A DNA stretch of 64,000 bases, from assembly GCA_037783415.1 (NCBI GenBank), contig JAZGTN010000007.1, positions 1,371,501 through 1,435,500 on the forward strand. The letters are read 5' to 3'. The translations under genes and the position numbers were made by a program. Of the stretch, positions 41,749 through 52,840 are shown piece after piece; within the stretch, counting starts at the first letter, position 1; every line of letters starts with the position of its first letter. The stretch is from Leptasterias polaris (Eukaryota > Echinodermata > Asteroidea > Forcipulatida > Asteriidae). The notes beneath the pieces are model-generated. The model was not told the origin of the DNA. It was given only the letters and a program-made list of their open reading frames with translations, and ran no database searches.

Positions 41749-42192
41749 AAGTCTATCAGGGTGTCCACAATGGGGAGAAACATTGTGTTTGTCAAAGGCT
41801 GATCCAAGATTTTCATATAGATGAGGCGTAAACTTATAGAGGGCTAATTTTCAAGTAAATTTTAACTACAAAGATTGTAACGATTCGGGGTCCCTATGAA
41901 GTATAATTTGAACCCCAAGTGTCGTTGGGAGGATGTTTACCACTCTTTAATAATGGACATACAATTAGACGTGATGAAATAATAAACTCGTTCAGTCAGA
42001 GGTTCCGATTTCTATGTGTAATACTTTATTCGTCAATCATCAAAATGTACATAGCGCCCTCTCTTGATTTAATAGTTAAACTCTGCAAGGCCATCTTGGT
42101 AAAATTACTGTAATAGAATAGCAATCAGTCCGCTGAATTATAATTGTAATGATCGCATGCAACAGTTTTGGTAGCCGTGGCTGAGTGCGCAT

Positions 42193-43307
42193 TGTCACAA
42201 GAGGGAGACATTTTTTTAAAATATAATTAAATTGTCCAATACGTCATCCAGCAGAGCTGGCACTCCTTAAGTTGGAATTTATAGATCGATAGTAGTGAGT
42301 TATGTTGAATGTTTAAGAAGTAACGAACGTCATTCTCCACATCAGGTTGAGGTGGGAGTTTGTTTTGTATAATGTTCGGGAGAATACTAAACGGTTAATT
42401 TGGTTAACAATAGTTAGGGTTAAGCAAAGTTTTAAGCAATTTTATGTACACGGTGATGAAAGAGGGCAGAAGGAGAGAGGCACTCTTGGAGAGAGGTTCA
42501 CATGGAGAGAGAGAGAGAGCGATAGCTCTTACAAATAGACCAATGGTCTGAGTTTGGGATAAGTTCCCAGTTATATGGGCGATAGCCTATGGCGATGAGA
42601 TTTGTCGTAAGACACAGTATTTGGCGATAGCCAAAGTGAGAATTCAGCGATAGCTGTATATATGATTCAGCCGGGTGAAGCGCCCCGAGTTTGATAAAAA
42701 AGACGCACCTCTAGAAGCCAGACTTAACTGTAAGTTGTTTTATTATTGTTATATTTGATTTTTGAGTTGTACCGTGTAAATCTTGTAAAACGAACTTGGA
42801 AGTAGGATGACCCGAATTAGAACTGTTGCCAATAAGATTATAGTTAAGATTGTTTTAATGTGATATTTCCAGGGCTTCTTTTATGGACTTGATCTAGTCC
42901 TAGTGACCGAAAGTAAGGCAACCGGTATAGAGCATATCCATTCCGTGTATGGGACACCCTCCTAACCACGACCCCGAGTCACATCAGCCATTGACGAGGT
43001 GCACGCTACCCAGCCGGTATCATATAGCCCTTAGAGGACGGTTAATAGCGGTGGTGGGAATTATCATAAATAACTGATTATAATAGAACGTAGATATTAT
43101 TTCATATCTGAGTGAGTGAAACCAAAATTAAGTTCCTAAGTGTAATTCATACTATTTCTTTGGTTGGATGTACATAGTGTAAATAAATTTAAGTTTAATG
43201 TTTTTGATCACCAAACCACTGGTCGTATGTTCCCTTTTATGGTATTATTGAGTAGCAAAGCGAGGACGCAATGCGCGTGAGCGTGCAGGGGACCCGGGTT
43301 TGTGACA
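42193..43307 (+). repeat. 5' LTR
   Basis: 1115 bp, TG..CA ends with a 7-bp terminal inverted repeat. It contains four GCGATAGC palindromic motifs at 42519, 42579, 42624 and 42647, after a GA-rich tract; these may be promoter elements. A 63-residue open frame inside it is not considered a gene. Confidence 0.95.
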
Positions 43308-43309
43308 AT

Positions 43310-43327
43310 TGGGGGCTTGTCCGGGAA
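43310..43327 (+). other. primer binding site
   Basis: TGGGGGCTTGTCCGGGAA starts two bases after the LTR. It matches the tRNA-Pro type site TGGGGGCTCGTCCGGGAT except at two positions. Assignment to tRNA-Pro is by that resemblance. Confidence 0.75.
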
Positions 43328-43912
43328 AACAAAACCGAAGAAAAGTTGTGTTTTGAATTAATCGGCATGCAGTTGTTTATTCTCTGTTACGGGAATTAAC
43401 ACTAAATTGCTTACGGATTTTCAAAAAAAAAAAAAACGAAAAAAAAAAAAAAAAAACCTGCATTGCTAATCTACTCAACCCTCATATTTAAGATGATCAT
43501 TAAATTGCTGTTCAGATTTTTTTAATTGAGTTTAAGGATCGGTGTAGTACGATGATTTTGATTACAATATTTTCATCACGTTTATTTAGTTCACACATTG
43601 TGACATGAATTTGTGCCTATATGAGACAATACAGCTTTTTACATGCGAACATTTGTATGTGGATGTAACCAAGGCATATTAGGAAGCCTTTGGAGTAGAG
43701 CTGTAGTGTTGGGAGTAGTTCATTGCGTTGCATTATCTTGTCGTTGATACGTCAGTAGCGAATTCATGTTCTATTGTTTTAGTGCTAATAAGGCCGTTCG
43801 CGGGCAGCGATTGCGCCACAAGCAAAGTGTTTAGGTCAGTTTAATAATAATTAAGTAGAATTAGAAGTAGTAGTACTAGTTCAGTATACGCTAGAAGAGT
43901 TACGATTGTAAC

Positions 43913-46900
43913 ATGGAGTTTGAACGTTTCCTCAAGATAGGAAATGAGTTAGGATTAGAAGGGGATAAATTAATGACCTTCATTAAGGAACGAGAAGAGA
44001 AAGAAGCTAAACGACGTGAGGGGGAAGAAAGGAAACAAAACGAAATGATAGAAAGGGATGAAAGGCAAAAGAATCGGGAGCATGAACGGATCATGAAAGA
44101 GTTAGAAGTAAAGCAGGATAAGGCAAAAGGGGAAACTAAGGATGTAGACGGAAGTAAAACACATCATGTAAATCCAAAGATGCCTAAGCTGCCCACTTTT
44201 CGAGAAGGGAAAGATGAAATGGATTCTTACATCATGAGATTTGAGCGATTTGCTACTGTGATGAAGTGGCCCCAGTCAGATTGGGCAACCTCTTTAAGTG
44301 CATTGCTAACTGGAAAGGCGTTAGATGTATATGCCCGATTACCGGCAAGTAAGGCTAAGGACTTTAAGGCATTGAAAGCAGCTTTGCTGTTTAACTTTCA
44401 GTTAACTGAAGAAGGATTTAGAATTAAGTTCAGATCGTCTAGGCCAGAAACAGGAGAGACTTATGCTCAGTTTTCCGACAGGATTAATAATTATCTTATG
44501 CGTTGGATCGAAATAGGTGACACTGCTAAGACATTTGAGGGCGTGGTAGATTTACTGGTTAAGGAACAGATCCACAAGATTTGTAGTAAAGAGCTTTGTG
44601 TGTACTTAAAGGAACGTCACCCAATAAACATAGCTGAACTAGTAAAGTTAGCCGATAGATATGTTGAAGCTCACAGGTTTAGGAACGATAGACGACCTCC
44701 TAATGTACCTAGTACAAGTAGTCAGAACTTTGTCAATAGTAAATCTAATCCGATACAGAGTACACCTCGAAGTCATACACCTTATAATAGACAGTTAGAT
44801 GGAACTCAGGATAGAACAGAACCTAGATCATGTTATGAGTGTAGACAGGTAGGACATATTGCCCGAGATTGTCCTTCTAGAAAGCCTCGCACGAATAGAT
44901 TTTCTAAGTATGGAAGTAAGCCAGGTGCCAGTCTGATGACTGAAACTGACATTGATTTACATCAAGGGTCCAAAATAGATGAGACTGGTGCAGCATGTCT
45001 ATCAGTAGGTACTCAATCTGAGATATGCGACTGTCTGATGTCAGACACAGGTAAGACAGTTACTTTTGCATGTTTCCATAGACTCCCAGTTGTCAGTGCA
45101 GCATGCACCGGCAGTTGTATGATGCCAGTTAAGGAGGGATATATAGGGAAGCATAAGGTGTTGGTACTTAGAGATACAGGGTGTAGTACAGTGGTGGTGA
45201 AGAGGAGCCTAGTAGAAGAACACCATTTGACAGGTAATTACCAGAAGTGCATTCTCTTAGATGGAACTATTAGAAATGTTCCAGTCGCTGAGGTTGAGAT
45301 TGACACTCCTTTTTTCTCTGGCCGGGTTAAGGCATTATGTATGGATAAACCATTGTATGATATTATACTTGGAAATATCCCAGCTGTAAGACATCCTGAC
45401 AATCCAGATGAAGAGTGGAAACTGAGGGAGCATAAAGACCAACAAACACACCACGCAGACGTAACAACTGAAGAGGTCAGTGCAGTACAAACTCGAGCCA
45501 TGAAGCAGAGGGAAGCTAAGCCATTAAGATCACTCAAGGCAACAAAGATTGAAGCATCACTTGGTGTACCCGCTTCCCGAGAGGAACTTCTACATGCACA
45601 GCGTGAAGATGATAACTTCAACAACTTATGGAAAGCTGCACAGACTGGTGAGATAAAAGCATCAGGCCAAAACAACACCACCAAGTACCTAATAAAGAAT
45701 GGTATGTTGTATAGAGAATTTACTTCTCCCAGAGTAAACCATGGTAAAACTTTTACCCAATTAGTCGTTCCAAACCAATACAGAAAGTACGTTATGAAGG
45801 TAGCTCACGATTCGCCAATGGCAGGTCACATGGGTGCTCGACGCACAGCCGACCGAGTGTTGTCAAAGTTCTACTGGCCAGGGGTCAACGGCGATATCCA
45901 ACGTTACTGTACATCCTGTGATATATGTCAGCGCACGGTGTCCAAGGGGAGTATAGTAAAAGCACCTTTGGGAGAGATGCCTTTGATAGACACTCCATTT
46001 CGCCGAGTTGCAGTAGACCTCATAGGACCCATCACACCAGTGACAGATCGGGGAAACAGGTATATTCTCACCCTGGTAGATTATTGCACAAGATACCCTG
46101 AAGCGATAGCTCTTCGCAGAATAGAAACAGAAAGGGTTGCCGAGGCATTGTTAGAAGTTTTCTCTCGAATGGGCGTCCCCGAAGAAATATTAACAGACAT
46201 GGGATCCCAATTTACCTCCGACTTGATGAAGGAAATAAGCCGACTGTTGGTAATCAAACAACTAACCACTACTCCTTATCACCCGATGTGCAACGGTCTT
46301 TGTGAAAGGTACAACGGCACCCTGAAGAAGATGTTAAAGCGAATGTGCAGCGAGAGACCACGAGATTGGGATCGATACTTACCAGCACTACTTTTTGCCT
46401 ACCGAGAAGTCCCGCAGGAAAGCTTGGGTTTTTCTCCTTTCGAGATGATGTTTGGGCGATCTGTAAGAGGGCCAATGACAATTCTGAGAGATCTCTGGAC
46501 CGGAGAGACAGAAAATGAGGAGGTAAGATCCAGTTACCAGTATGTATTGGATTTACGGGAACGTATGGAGTCAACGTGCGAAATTGCAAAAGATGGGCTG
46601 AAGCACGCATCAAGAAGGTACCGGAAGTACTATGACGTCAGAAGTAGGGAGCGAAAGTTCAACATCGATGACGAAGTCCTCGTTCTCCTTCCTACTTGTA
46701 ACAACAAGCTGATGATGCAATGGCAAGGTCCATTCAAAATTTTGAAAAAGGTGGCTAAGAATGATTACCGGATCAATATGAACGGGAAAGAAAAAACATT
46801 GCACATCAACCTTCTCAAACGGTACATAAGACGCACTGAAGATGAGGCAAAGTCACACAAACAAGTTATCACTCCGCCACTTGAACTAGCTGGAGCATGT

Positions 46901-48409
46901 GCCGCTATAATCGATGAGCCAGATGAGATGAATGACGAAACACCGTCATTAGAAATCCCACCCTTGGAGCAACATGAATGGTTCAGTGATGTGTATACTT
47001 GTCCTAACAGAAGCACAGTCGAGAAGGATACCATAAATTGTCTTCTAATGCAGTATACAGATGTATTTACCGACCTCCCCGGTAAAACCCAGCTGATTGA
47101 ACATTCAGTTAAGTTAACCACAACTTCTCCCATCCGATCTAAGCCATATCCAACACCCCTAGCTGTGAAAGAAACAATAATGAAAGAAGTCGAAACCATG
47201 CTTAAACATGATATCATAGAAGAATCTACATCACCCTATGCGTCACCTATTGTGTTAGTACGGAAGTCAGACGGGACAAATAGATTCTGTATCGACTTCC
47301 GCAAGCTGAATCAAATCACTGTTTTCGACCCAGAACCAATGCCAAATTTCGATGATCTCATGGCAAAGCTAACCCCAGGTAAGTATTTTACAAAAATTGA
47401 CTTATCCAAAGGGTATTGGCAAATTCCGATTTGTCCACAGGACAGAGATAAGACGGCGTTTGTAACAGGAGATGGGCTTTTCCAGTTCAAGGTTCTACCC
47501 TTTGGCATGGTGAACGCTCCGGCCATTTTCACAAGAATGATGAGAAAGTTGTTGGCTGGTCTGTCTAATGTAATCAACTTCATTGATGACATTTGCATAT
47601 ATACAGGTACGTGGGATAAACACGTTCAAGTGTTAACTGAGGTACTGGATAGACTCAGATCGGCAGGTTTGACTGCACGACCCACTAAGTGTTTCATTGG
47701 TTATGAGAGCATAGATTTTCTAGGTCATGTAGTTGGTGAAGGGTTCCTTCAACCCCAGCCGAGTAAGGTAAAGTCTATAGGATTAGTAAAGAGGCCAACC
47801 AATAAGAAAGAGGTACGTTCCTTTTTAGGATTTGTAGGGTATTATCGCCGCTTTATCCCCAACTTTGCAGCCATTGCGTGTCCTTTAACAGATCTCACGA
47901 AAGGAAAGGCAGCGAAGAAAGTAGAGTGGGGGCAACCACAAGAACATGCGTTTGAAACACTGAAAACGCGCATCGCATCAGCACCAGTGTTGCGTTTGCC
48001 AGACATTGCCAAGACATTCATTTTACGCACAGACGCCTCCGACATAGGCGTAGGAGCAGTTTTGATGCAGGGCGAAGGCGGAGAACAATTTCCTGTAAGT
48101 TTTGCAAGCAAAAAACTACTCCCAAGACAGCAGGCATACTCAACCATTGAGCGCGAATGCTTAGCCCTTGTGTGGGCAGTGCAAAAGTTTAAATTGTACT
48201 TGTATGGCAAAGAATTCTGCATTGAAACTGACCATCGGCCACTGACCTATATTTCTCAATCGAAGAACAGCAACAGCAGGGTAATGAGATGGTCTCTAGT
48301 ACTACAACCATATCGGTATGTTGTGAAAGCCATTAGAGGTACAGATAACACAGGTGCAGACTTCCTTAGTCGTTGTCCAGCACAGAATGAACTGGTCAAA
48401 GCAGTGTAA
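43913..48409 (+). CDS. Gag-Pol polyprotein of the Gmr1-like retrotransposon
   Basis: 1498 residues in one frame, with no frameshift between gag and pol. Residues 1-100 are charged coiled-coil-like; about 105-265 form the capsid/SCAN-like gag region. A CCHC zinc knuckle (CYECRQVGHIARDC) is at 307-320. The aspartic protease has DTGCS at 421-425. Integrase follows: an H2C2 zinc site from H632 to CTSC at 666, then catalytic D702, D762 and E798 with exactly 35 residues between the last two. Reverse transcriptase lies at about 1020-1290 with FIDD at 1223-1226, then RNase H with TDASD from D1374 and ETDHRPL. All catalytic residues looked for are present, so the element may be active. An upstream leader of about 600 bp contains long A tracts. 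Confidence 0.95.
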   Translation: MEFERFLKIGNELGLEGDKLMTFIKEREEKEAKRREGEERKQNEMIERDERQKNREHERIMKELEVKQDKAKGETKDVDGSKTHHVNPKMPKLPTFREGKDEMDSYIMRFERFATVMKWPQSDWATSLSALLTGKALDVYARLPASKAKDFKALKAALLFNFQLTEEGFRIKFRSSRPETGETYAQFSDRINNYLMRWIEIGDTAKTFEGVVDLLVKEQIHKICSKELCVYLKERHPINIAELVKLADRYVEAHRFRNDRRPPNVPSTSSQNFVNSKSNPIQSTPRSHTPYNRQLDGTQDRTEPRSCYECRQVGHIARDCPSRKPRTNRFSKYGSKPGASLMTETDIDLHQGSKIDETGAACLSVGTQSEICDCLMSDTGKTVTFACFHRLPVVSAACTGSCMMPVKEGYIGKHKVLVLRDTGCSTVVVKRSLVEEHHLTGNYQKCILLDGTIRNVPVAEVEIDTPFFSGRVKALCMDKPLYDIILGNIPAVRHPDNPDEEWKLREHKDQQTHHADVTTEEVSAVQTRAMKQREAKPLRSLKATKIEASLGVPASREELLHAQREDDNFNNLWKAAQTGEIKASGQNNTTKYLIKNGMLYREFTSPRVNHGKTFTQLVVPNQYRKYVMKVAHDSPMAGHMGARRTADRVLSKFYWPGVNGDIQRYCTSCDICQRTVSKGSIVKAPLGEMPLIDTPFRRVAVDLIGPITPVTDRGNRYILTLVDYCTRYPEAIALRRIETERVAEALLEVFSRMGVPEEILTDMGSQFTSDLMKEISRLLVIKQLTTTPYHPMCNGLCERYNGTLKKMLKRMCSERPRDWDRYLPALLFAYREVPQESLGFSPFEMMFGRSVRGPMTILRDLWTGETENEEVRSSYQYVLDLRERMESTCEIAKDGLKHASRRYRKYYDVRSRERKFNIDDEVLVLLPTCNNKLMMQWQGPFKILKKVAKNDYRINMNGKEKTLHINLLKRYIRRTEDEAKSHKQVITPPLELAGACAAIIDEPDEMNDETPSLEIPPLEQHEWFSDVYTCPNRSTVEKDTINCLLMQYTDVFTDLPGKTQLIEHSVKLTTTSPIRSKPYPTPLAVKETIMKEVETMLKHDIIEESTSPYASPIVLVRKSDGTNRFCIDFRKLNQITVFDPEPMPNFDDLMAKLTPGKYFTKIDLSKGYWQIPICPQDRDKTAFVTGDGLFQFKVLPFGMVNAPAIFTRMMRKLLAGLSNVINFIDDICIYTGTWDKHVQVLTEVLDRLRSAGLTARPTKCFIGYESIDFLGHVVGEGFLQPQPSKVKSIGLVKRPTNKKEVRSFLGFVGYYRRFIPNFAAIACPLTDLTKGKAAKKVEWGQPQEHAFETLKTRIASAPVLRLPDIAKTFILRTDASDIGVGAVLMQGEGGEQFPVSFASKKLLPRQQAYSTIERECLALVWAVQKFKLYLYGKEFCIETDHRPLTYISQSKNSNSRVMRWSLVLQPYRYVVKAIRGTDNTGADFLSRCPAQNELVKAV

Positions 48410-48570
48410 AAATAATTGGCTGCAACTTGACATTAAGTTTTTATCCAAAAAGTTGGATTTTGAGAACGAGTGTTATTAATTTGTGGCGTTGTAATAGAGT
48501 CCAGAGTAAAAATATTTGTCATTGTTCTGGTTATATTTCAGATGTATAAAAATAAAAAAAAAATATCTTT

Positions 48571-48582
48571 AAAAGGGGGTAA
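48571..48582 (+). other. polypurine tract
   Basis: AAAAGGGGGTAA directly precedes the 3' LTR, after an A-rich tract. This is the expected place of the plus-strand primer. Confidence 0.75.
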
Positions 48583-49697
48583 TGTCACAAGAGGGAGACA
48601 TTTTTTTAAAATATAATTAAATTGTCCAATACGTCATCCAGCAGAGCTGGCACTCCTTAAGTTGGAATTTATAGATCGATAGTAGTGAGTTATGTTGAAT
48701 GTTTAAGAAGTAACGAACGTCATTCTCCACATCAGGTTGAGGTGGGAGTTTGTTTTGTATAATGTTCGGGAGAATACTAAACGGTTAATTTGGTTAACAA
48801 TAGTTAGGGTTAAGCAAAGTTTTAAGCAATTTTATGTACACGGTGATGAAAGAGGGCAGAAGGAGAGAGGCACTCTTGGAGAGAGGTTCACATGGAGAGA
48901 GAGAGAGAGCGATAGCTCTTACAAATAGACCAATGGTCTGAGTTTGGGATAAGTTCCCAGTTATATGGGCGATAGCCTATGGCGATGAGATTTGTCGTAA
49001 GACACAGTATTTGGCGATAGCCAAAGTGAGAATTCAGCGATAGCTGTATATATGATTCAGCCGGGTGAAGCGCCCCGAGTTTGATAAAAAAGACGCACCT
49101 CTAGAAGCCAGACTTAACTGTAAGTTGTTTTATTATTGTTATATTTGATTTTTGAGTTGTACCGTGTAAATCTTGTAAAACGAACTTGGAAGTAGGATGA
49201 CCCGAATTAGAACTGTTGCCAATAAGATTATAGTTAAGATTGTTTTAATGTGATATTTCCAGGGCTTCTTTTATGGACTTGATCTAGTCCTAGTGACCGA
49301 AAGTAAGGCAACCGGTATAGAGCATATCCATTCCGTGTATGGGACACCCTCCTAACCACGACCCCGAGTCACATCAGCCATTGACGAGGTGCACGCTACC
49401 CAGCCGGTATCATATAGCCCTTAGAGGACGGTTAATAGCGGTGGTGGGAATTATCATAAATAACTGATTATAATAGAACGTAGATATTATTTCATATCTG
49501 AGTGAGTGAAACCAAAATTAAGTTCCTAAGTGTAATTCATACTATTTCTTTGGTTGGATGTACATAGTGTAAATAAATTTAAGTTTAATGTTTTTGATCA
49601 CCAAACCACTGGTCGTATGTTCCCTTTTATGGTATTATTGAGTAGCAAAGCGAGGACGCAATGCGCGTGAGCGTGCAGGGGACCCGGGTTTGTGACA
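48583..49697 (+). repeat. 3' LTR
   Basis: 1115 bp, the same length as the 5' LTR and apparently identical to it, offset by 6390 bp. It is followed by the target duplicate CGCAT. Confidence 0.95.
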
Positions 49698-50516
49698 CGC
49701 ATCATCTAATAAAAGTGTAAGTTAAGAGTATCTTATGTTTCTTTGTTGCTGGCATCTGGTGTTTACATCTTTAGGTCTTTGGTCTTGTAACGCCGTACCC
49801 GTCTGGGAAACTGAGCCACGAGCTTACTTTTCAGCGCCTTTTATAGCTTACAAGAAATACGCGCTGCACGCAGAATGCCTGAATCAGTGGATTGATTGGT
49901 TAAACCTTAAAATAGTAAGCCAATGAATGTAAATGCATCTGGCAACTTGCGCGTTCTCAGCTTGTCAGCGTGCGCAAATGCGCACGCTAACGCACCGTTC
50001 ACGGCATGCAACCAAATGTGTGTACACCCAGTTTATTAATAAAAGGGGAAAAAGCAATGAATCAGCAGGACATTATAATTTAGATATGGAATTTAAATTG
50101 CCTCAACAACTGTAATAATAAAGCTAAGCAAAAAGGCGGTCTCTGCCACAGTATTATAAAAACTAATGCAGGTGACCTCATTTTACAAGAGCTGAAGCAG
50201 AGTGATCTTAATTAATGTAAAGGAGGGGGTTGTAGCGAGCCAAACATCGCTGACCAGAGCAGCTGGAAATCCAGGTAATTCTAGGCCTCCATTCCTGGAT
50301 ATGGAGCTTGGATTCCCACTTATCCCCTACAAATATCCCACTTCTGATACCGAGCCAAATGGCGCTGATAAGTGCACCTGGGAATCCAGGCACTATTATG
50401 CCCCAAGTCAGCGATTTCTGATGGATTCCCACATATCTGCTTATAAATATCCTACTTCTGACACCAAGCCGAAATGCAACTGGGAATCGAGCCACTGCTG
50501 TGCGCCAACTTATTGA

Positions 50517-51502
50517 AGGTTGTATCGTATACTTGGGTGTGATCCCAGGCTACACAGCAGTTTGCGGTTGAATGGCTTCTGACTGGCACCCCCCGAACAA
50601 AGATATTTCATTTTATCATTTTAATGATAAAATGTTTTATACTCAGCACTTACATTCAAGCTTGCGCCCTGCTGCATGCCTAAAAAGATTATCCAGTTGT
50701 GTCCTGGCCGGGTGCATTAGTTTGTGTACTTGGTCATGCGTACACCCATTATGGGCATGCTCAGTTGTGGGTGTGTGTTTGTGCAAAAAGTTAGCAAGCT
50801 GATTGGTGGCGCTATTTATATAGAGTTTGAGGGTCCCTGGATATTGGCAGGCAGCCAATCTCCAGGGGGCGCTATATCCAGAGATAGACGGGAGATAAAA
50901 GTTGAATCTTCTTCAGTTTTTAGACCAATCAGATTGGCGTATTTCTTTTAAGCGGGAATGCAAGGCGGGAATTCAAGTTAAGGGGTATCACTCTTGTCAT
51001 AGCTTTTGGTTGAGAAACATCTGTGGAGGTCAGGTAGGGGACCTGTAACCGGGTCAGGTGACCCATTTTGTTCTTGTGTGTTGTGAGACATGGTTATGGA
51101 TGAGGTGTCCATTGTGTTTTATGTGGTAGGACGAGGTGTCCTTAAATGTGGTTTTATGAGCATGGTTGTTCATAATTAATGTTATATGTGTAAATGAGTT
51201 GTGTACCGTAATGTCTTGTTTGTCTGTTTAGCCGGTTTGCCCTGTGTTTGGTATCCGGCTCCTTGCCAGGGCTAATTTTCTCTATAATTGCAATTTCTTA
51301 ATGTGGTGTTACATCGTTGAATAAATGCAGTGTCAAGCTGTGGCGGAAAAGTCATTCAGTTGGTGTATTTTCCCCCCTTTTATTATTTGTCTGAGTATAA
51401 TGACAAAATAGGGAGACTGCCAACAAAGGGCTAGATAGCTCAGTTGGTAGAGAGCCGGCACATTAAACCGGAGGTCGTTGGTTCAAATCCCGCTCTAGTC
51501 AA
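50517..51502 (+). mobile_element. tRNA-derived SINE copy 5, split by an ~800-bp insertion
   Basis: The SINE body (TTGTATCGTATACTTGGGTG to CCCGAACAAAGATA, 50517..50594) and head (TGACAAAATAGGGAGAC, A box TAGCTCAGTTGGTAGAG, B box GGTTCAAATCC; 51400..51502) are separated by foreign sequence. Reading across the gap restores the order seen in copies 4 and 6. At the same point copy A runs on without the SINE, so this SINE is private to copy B. Confidence 0.75.
50595..51399. mobile_element. insertion inside SINE copy 5, possible solo LTR or DNA element
   Basis: Short inverted ends TTATACTCAG (50637) and CTGAGTATAA (51391) lie near its borders, next to an ATTTTATCATT palindrome. The interior has AGGGGGCGCTATATCCAGAG and, near the right end, TTGAATAAATGCAG like a poly(A) signal. 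No coding frame is convincing. The identity is unresolved. Confidence 0.45.
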
Positions 51503-52656
51503 TTATTGAATTGTGAGCTCGGATTCCCACTTAACTGCATGTAAGTATCCCACTTCTGACACCAAGCCAACAGTGCTGACCACAGCACCTGGATTCCAGG
51601 CACTAAACTTTGTACCAATTTTTGGAATTGTGAGCTTGGATTCCCATGTAATCTTGACTCTTGAGTAGACGATCAGTGCTGAACTGGATCTTAACAAGTT
51701 TAAAGACAATCAATTTAGAGCTAAGAGAATGCTGTAAACTACCTCACTCTTTTTCATAAGACTTTAAGAAGAGACTTAGATTAATAATATTAAAGTTCAT
51801 TTTGTATTATAAGGCTCCCTACTTGAGAACAAAACCAGAAAATCAGAAAAGGATTAAATGGAGAAAATGTCTCCTCTGTCAAAATTAATACGTTTGTCTG
51901 TTTCTTGTTTTTTATTCGTTCTGATCCTGGCTGTTATTTGATTCTTGTCCAAAATTACCAAACCAACAGGTCTTTGGCTGCAACAACGCATAGCATTGGC
52001 GTAGAGCTGGGTTTGACCTTTTCATAGCTCAAGTTGAATATAATTTATGGTTAGAAGACAGCAGTGCTCACTAGACTGGTTCCCTGTCTTTATCAGGCAC
52101 TGGTCTTACAGACCCAATTATTTCATTAGATACAATGATTTCAGTGGATAAACATGCAGTGACGTAAGCTTTCCATATCTGTGTTATGATTGGTCTGCTC
52201 GGAAGTGACGTAGTTTGTCAGCCACACCACCAGCGCCAACTGTTTGATCGTCTGCTGCTCTTAATTGTGCATAATGTTTGTTTGTAATGCTGTTTTATTC
52301 ACAATGTTAAGTGTGTGTATGAACTACGAATCTCCGCAGTGTTAAAATGGATTTGAGGGCAAAGGTACATTTTGCAGCATCCGGTCTGCCAGGTATCTGG
52401 CGTTATTCACGAGCCTCAAAGTGTGACGTCAGATGCTCAGGCTAAAGTGCTACTTGTAACCTAAGGGGGCTTTGCCTTTGGCGATGGGTTGAATGTTTCA
52501 GATGACAGTGGTTCGACTAGACCTTGCAACGAGTAAAGCTTTAGAGTACCTCAGGAGCAGAGCATGGCAGAGGTTTGGACTGGACCATGCTCTATGCTTG
52601 AAGCTCTAGAGTACCTGTATTTAATTTATAAATAATTTGGGGTTGAACAAAGAAAC

Positions 52657-52840
52657 TTTGACTAGAGGGGGATTTGAACCGTTGTCCTCTAGTTTAACAT
52701 GTTGGCGCTCTACCAACTGAGCTATACTAGCCCTATGTTGGGGTCTCCCTTTTTGTCTATCTTTGTTCAGGGGGTGCCATTCAGAAGCCATTCAACCGTA
52801 AACTGCCATGTAACGCGGGATTACACCCAAGTATACGGCA
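52657..52840 (-). mobile_element. tRNA-derived SINE copy 6
   Basis: In reverse, GGATTTGAACCGTTG and CTACCAACTGAGCTATACTA mark the B and A boxes. It occupies the same position as copy 4 in duplication copy A. Confidence 0.75.

Larger units (their letters stand above)
37705..41900 (+). repeat. segmental duplication, copy A (partner of 50148..55925)
   Basis: Collinear matches to copy B include AAAACTAATGCAGGTGACCT (about 37717 / 50160), TGACCAGAGCAGCTGGAAAT (37812 / 50251), the SINE at 39078 / 52657, the non-coding exon at 39795 / 53230, and the zinc-finger coding start at 41035 / 55557. Copies differ by many point changes and by private insertions, so the duplication is not recent. The unit carries a whole zinc-finger locus. 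Confidence 0.8.
42193..49697 (+). mobile_element. complete Gmr1-like Ty3/Gypsy LTR retrotransposon
   Basis: The element is 7505 bp: two 1115-bp LTRs with TGTCACA..TGTGACA ends, a primer binding site, one long gag-pol frame, a polypurine tract, and a 5-bp target duplication CGCAT (42188..42192 and 49698..49702). I see no difference between the LTRs on line-by-line reading, so insertion is very recent. In pol, integrase precedes reverse transcriptase and RNase H, the order that defines the Gmr1 group of deuterostome Gypsy elements. No env-like frame follows pol. It sits between a zinc-finger gene and its segmental duplicate. Confidence 0.96.

Noticed and set aside
42347..42538. 63-residue open frame in the LTR (also at 48737..48928)
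   Set aside because: It lies wholly inside an LTR, has no domain, and is present twice only because LTRs are duplicated.
47041..48582. Search for an env-like frame after pol
   Set aside because: Only about 170 bases separate the pol stop from the 3' LTR and they are A-rich and non-coding, so the element has no env.
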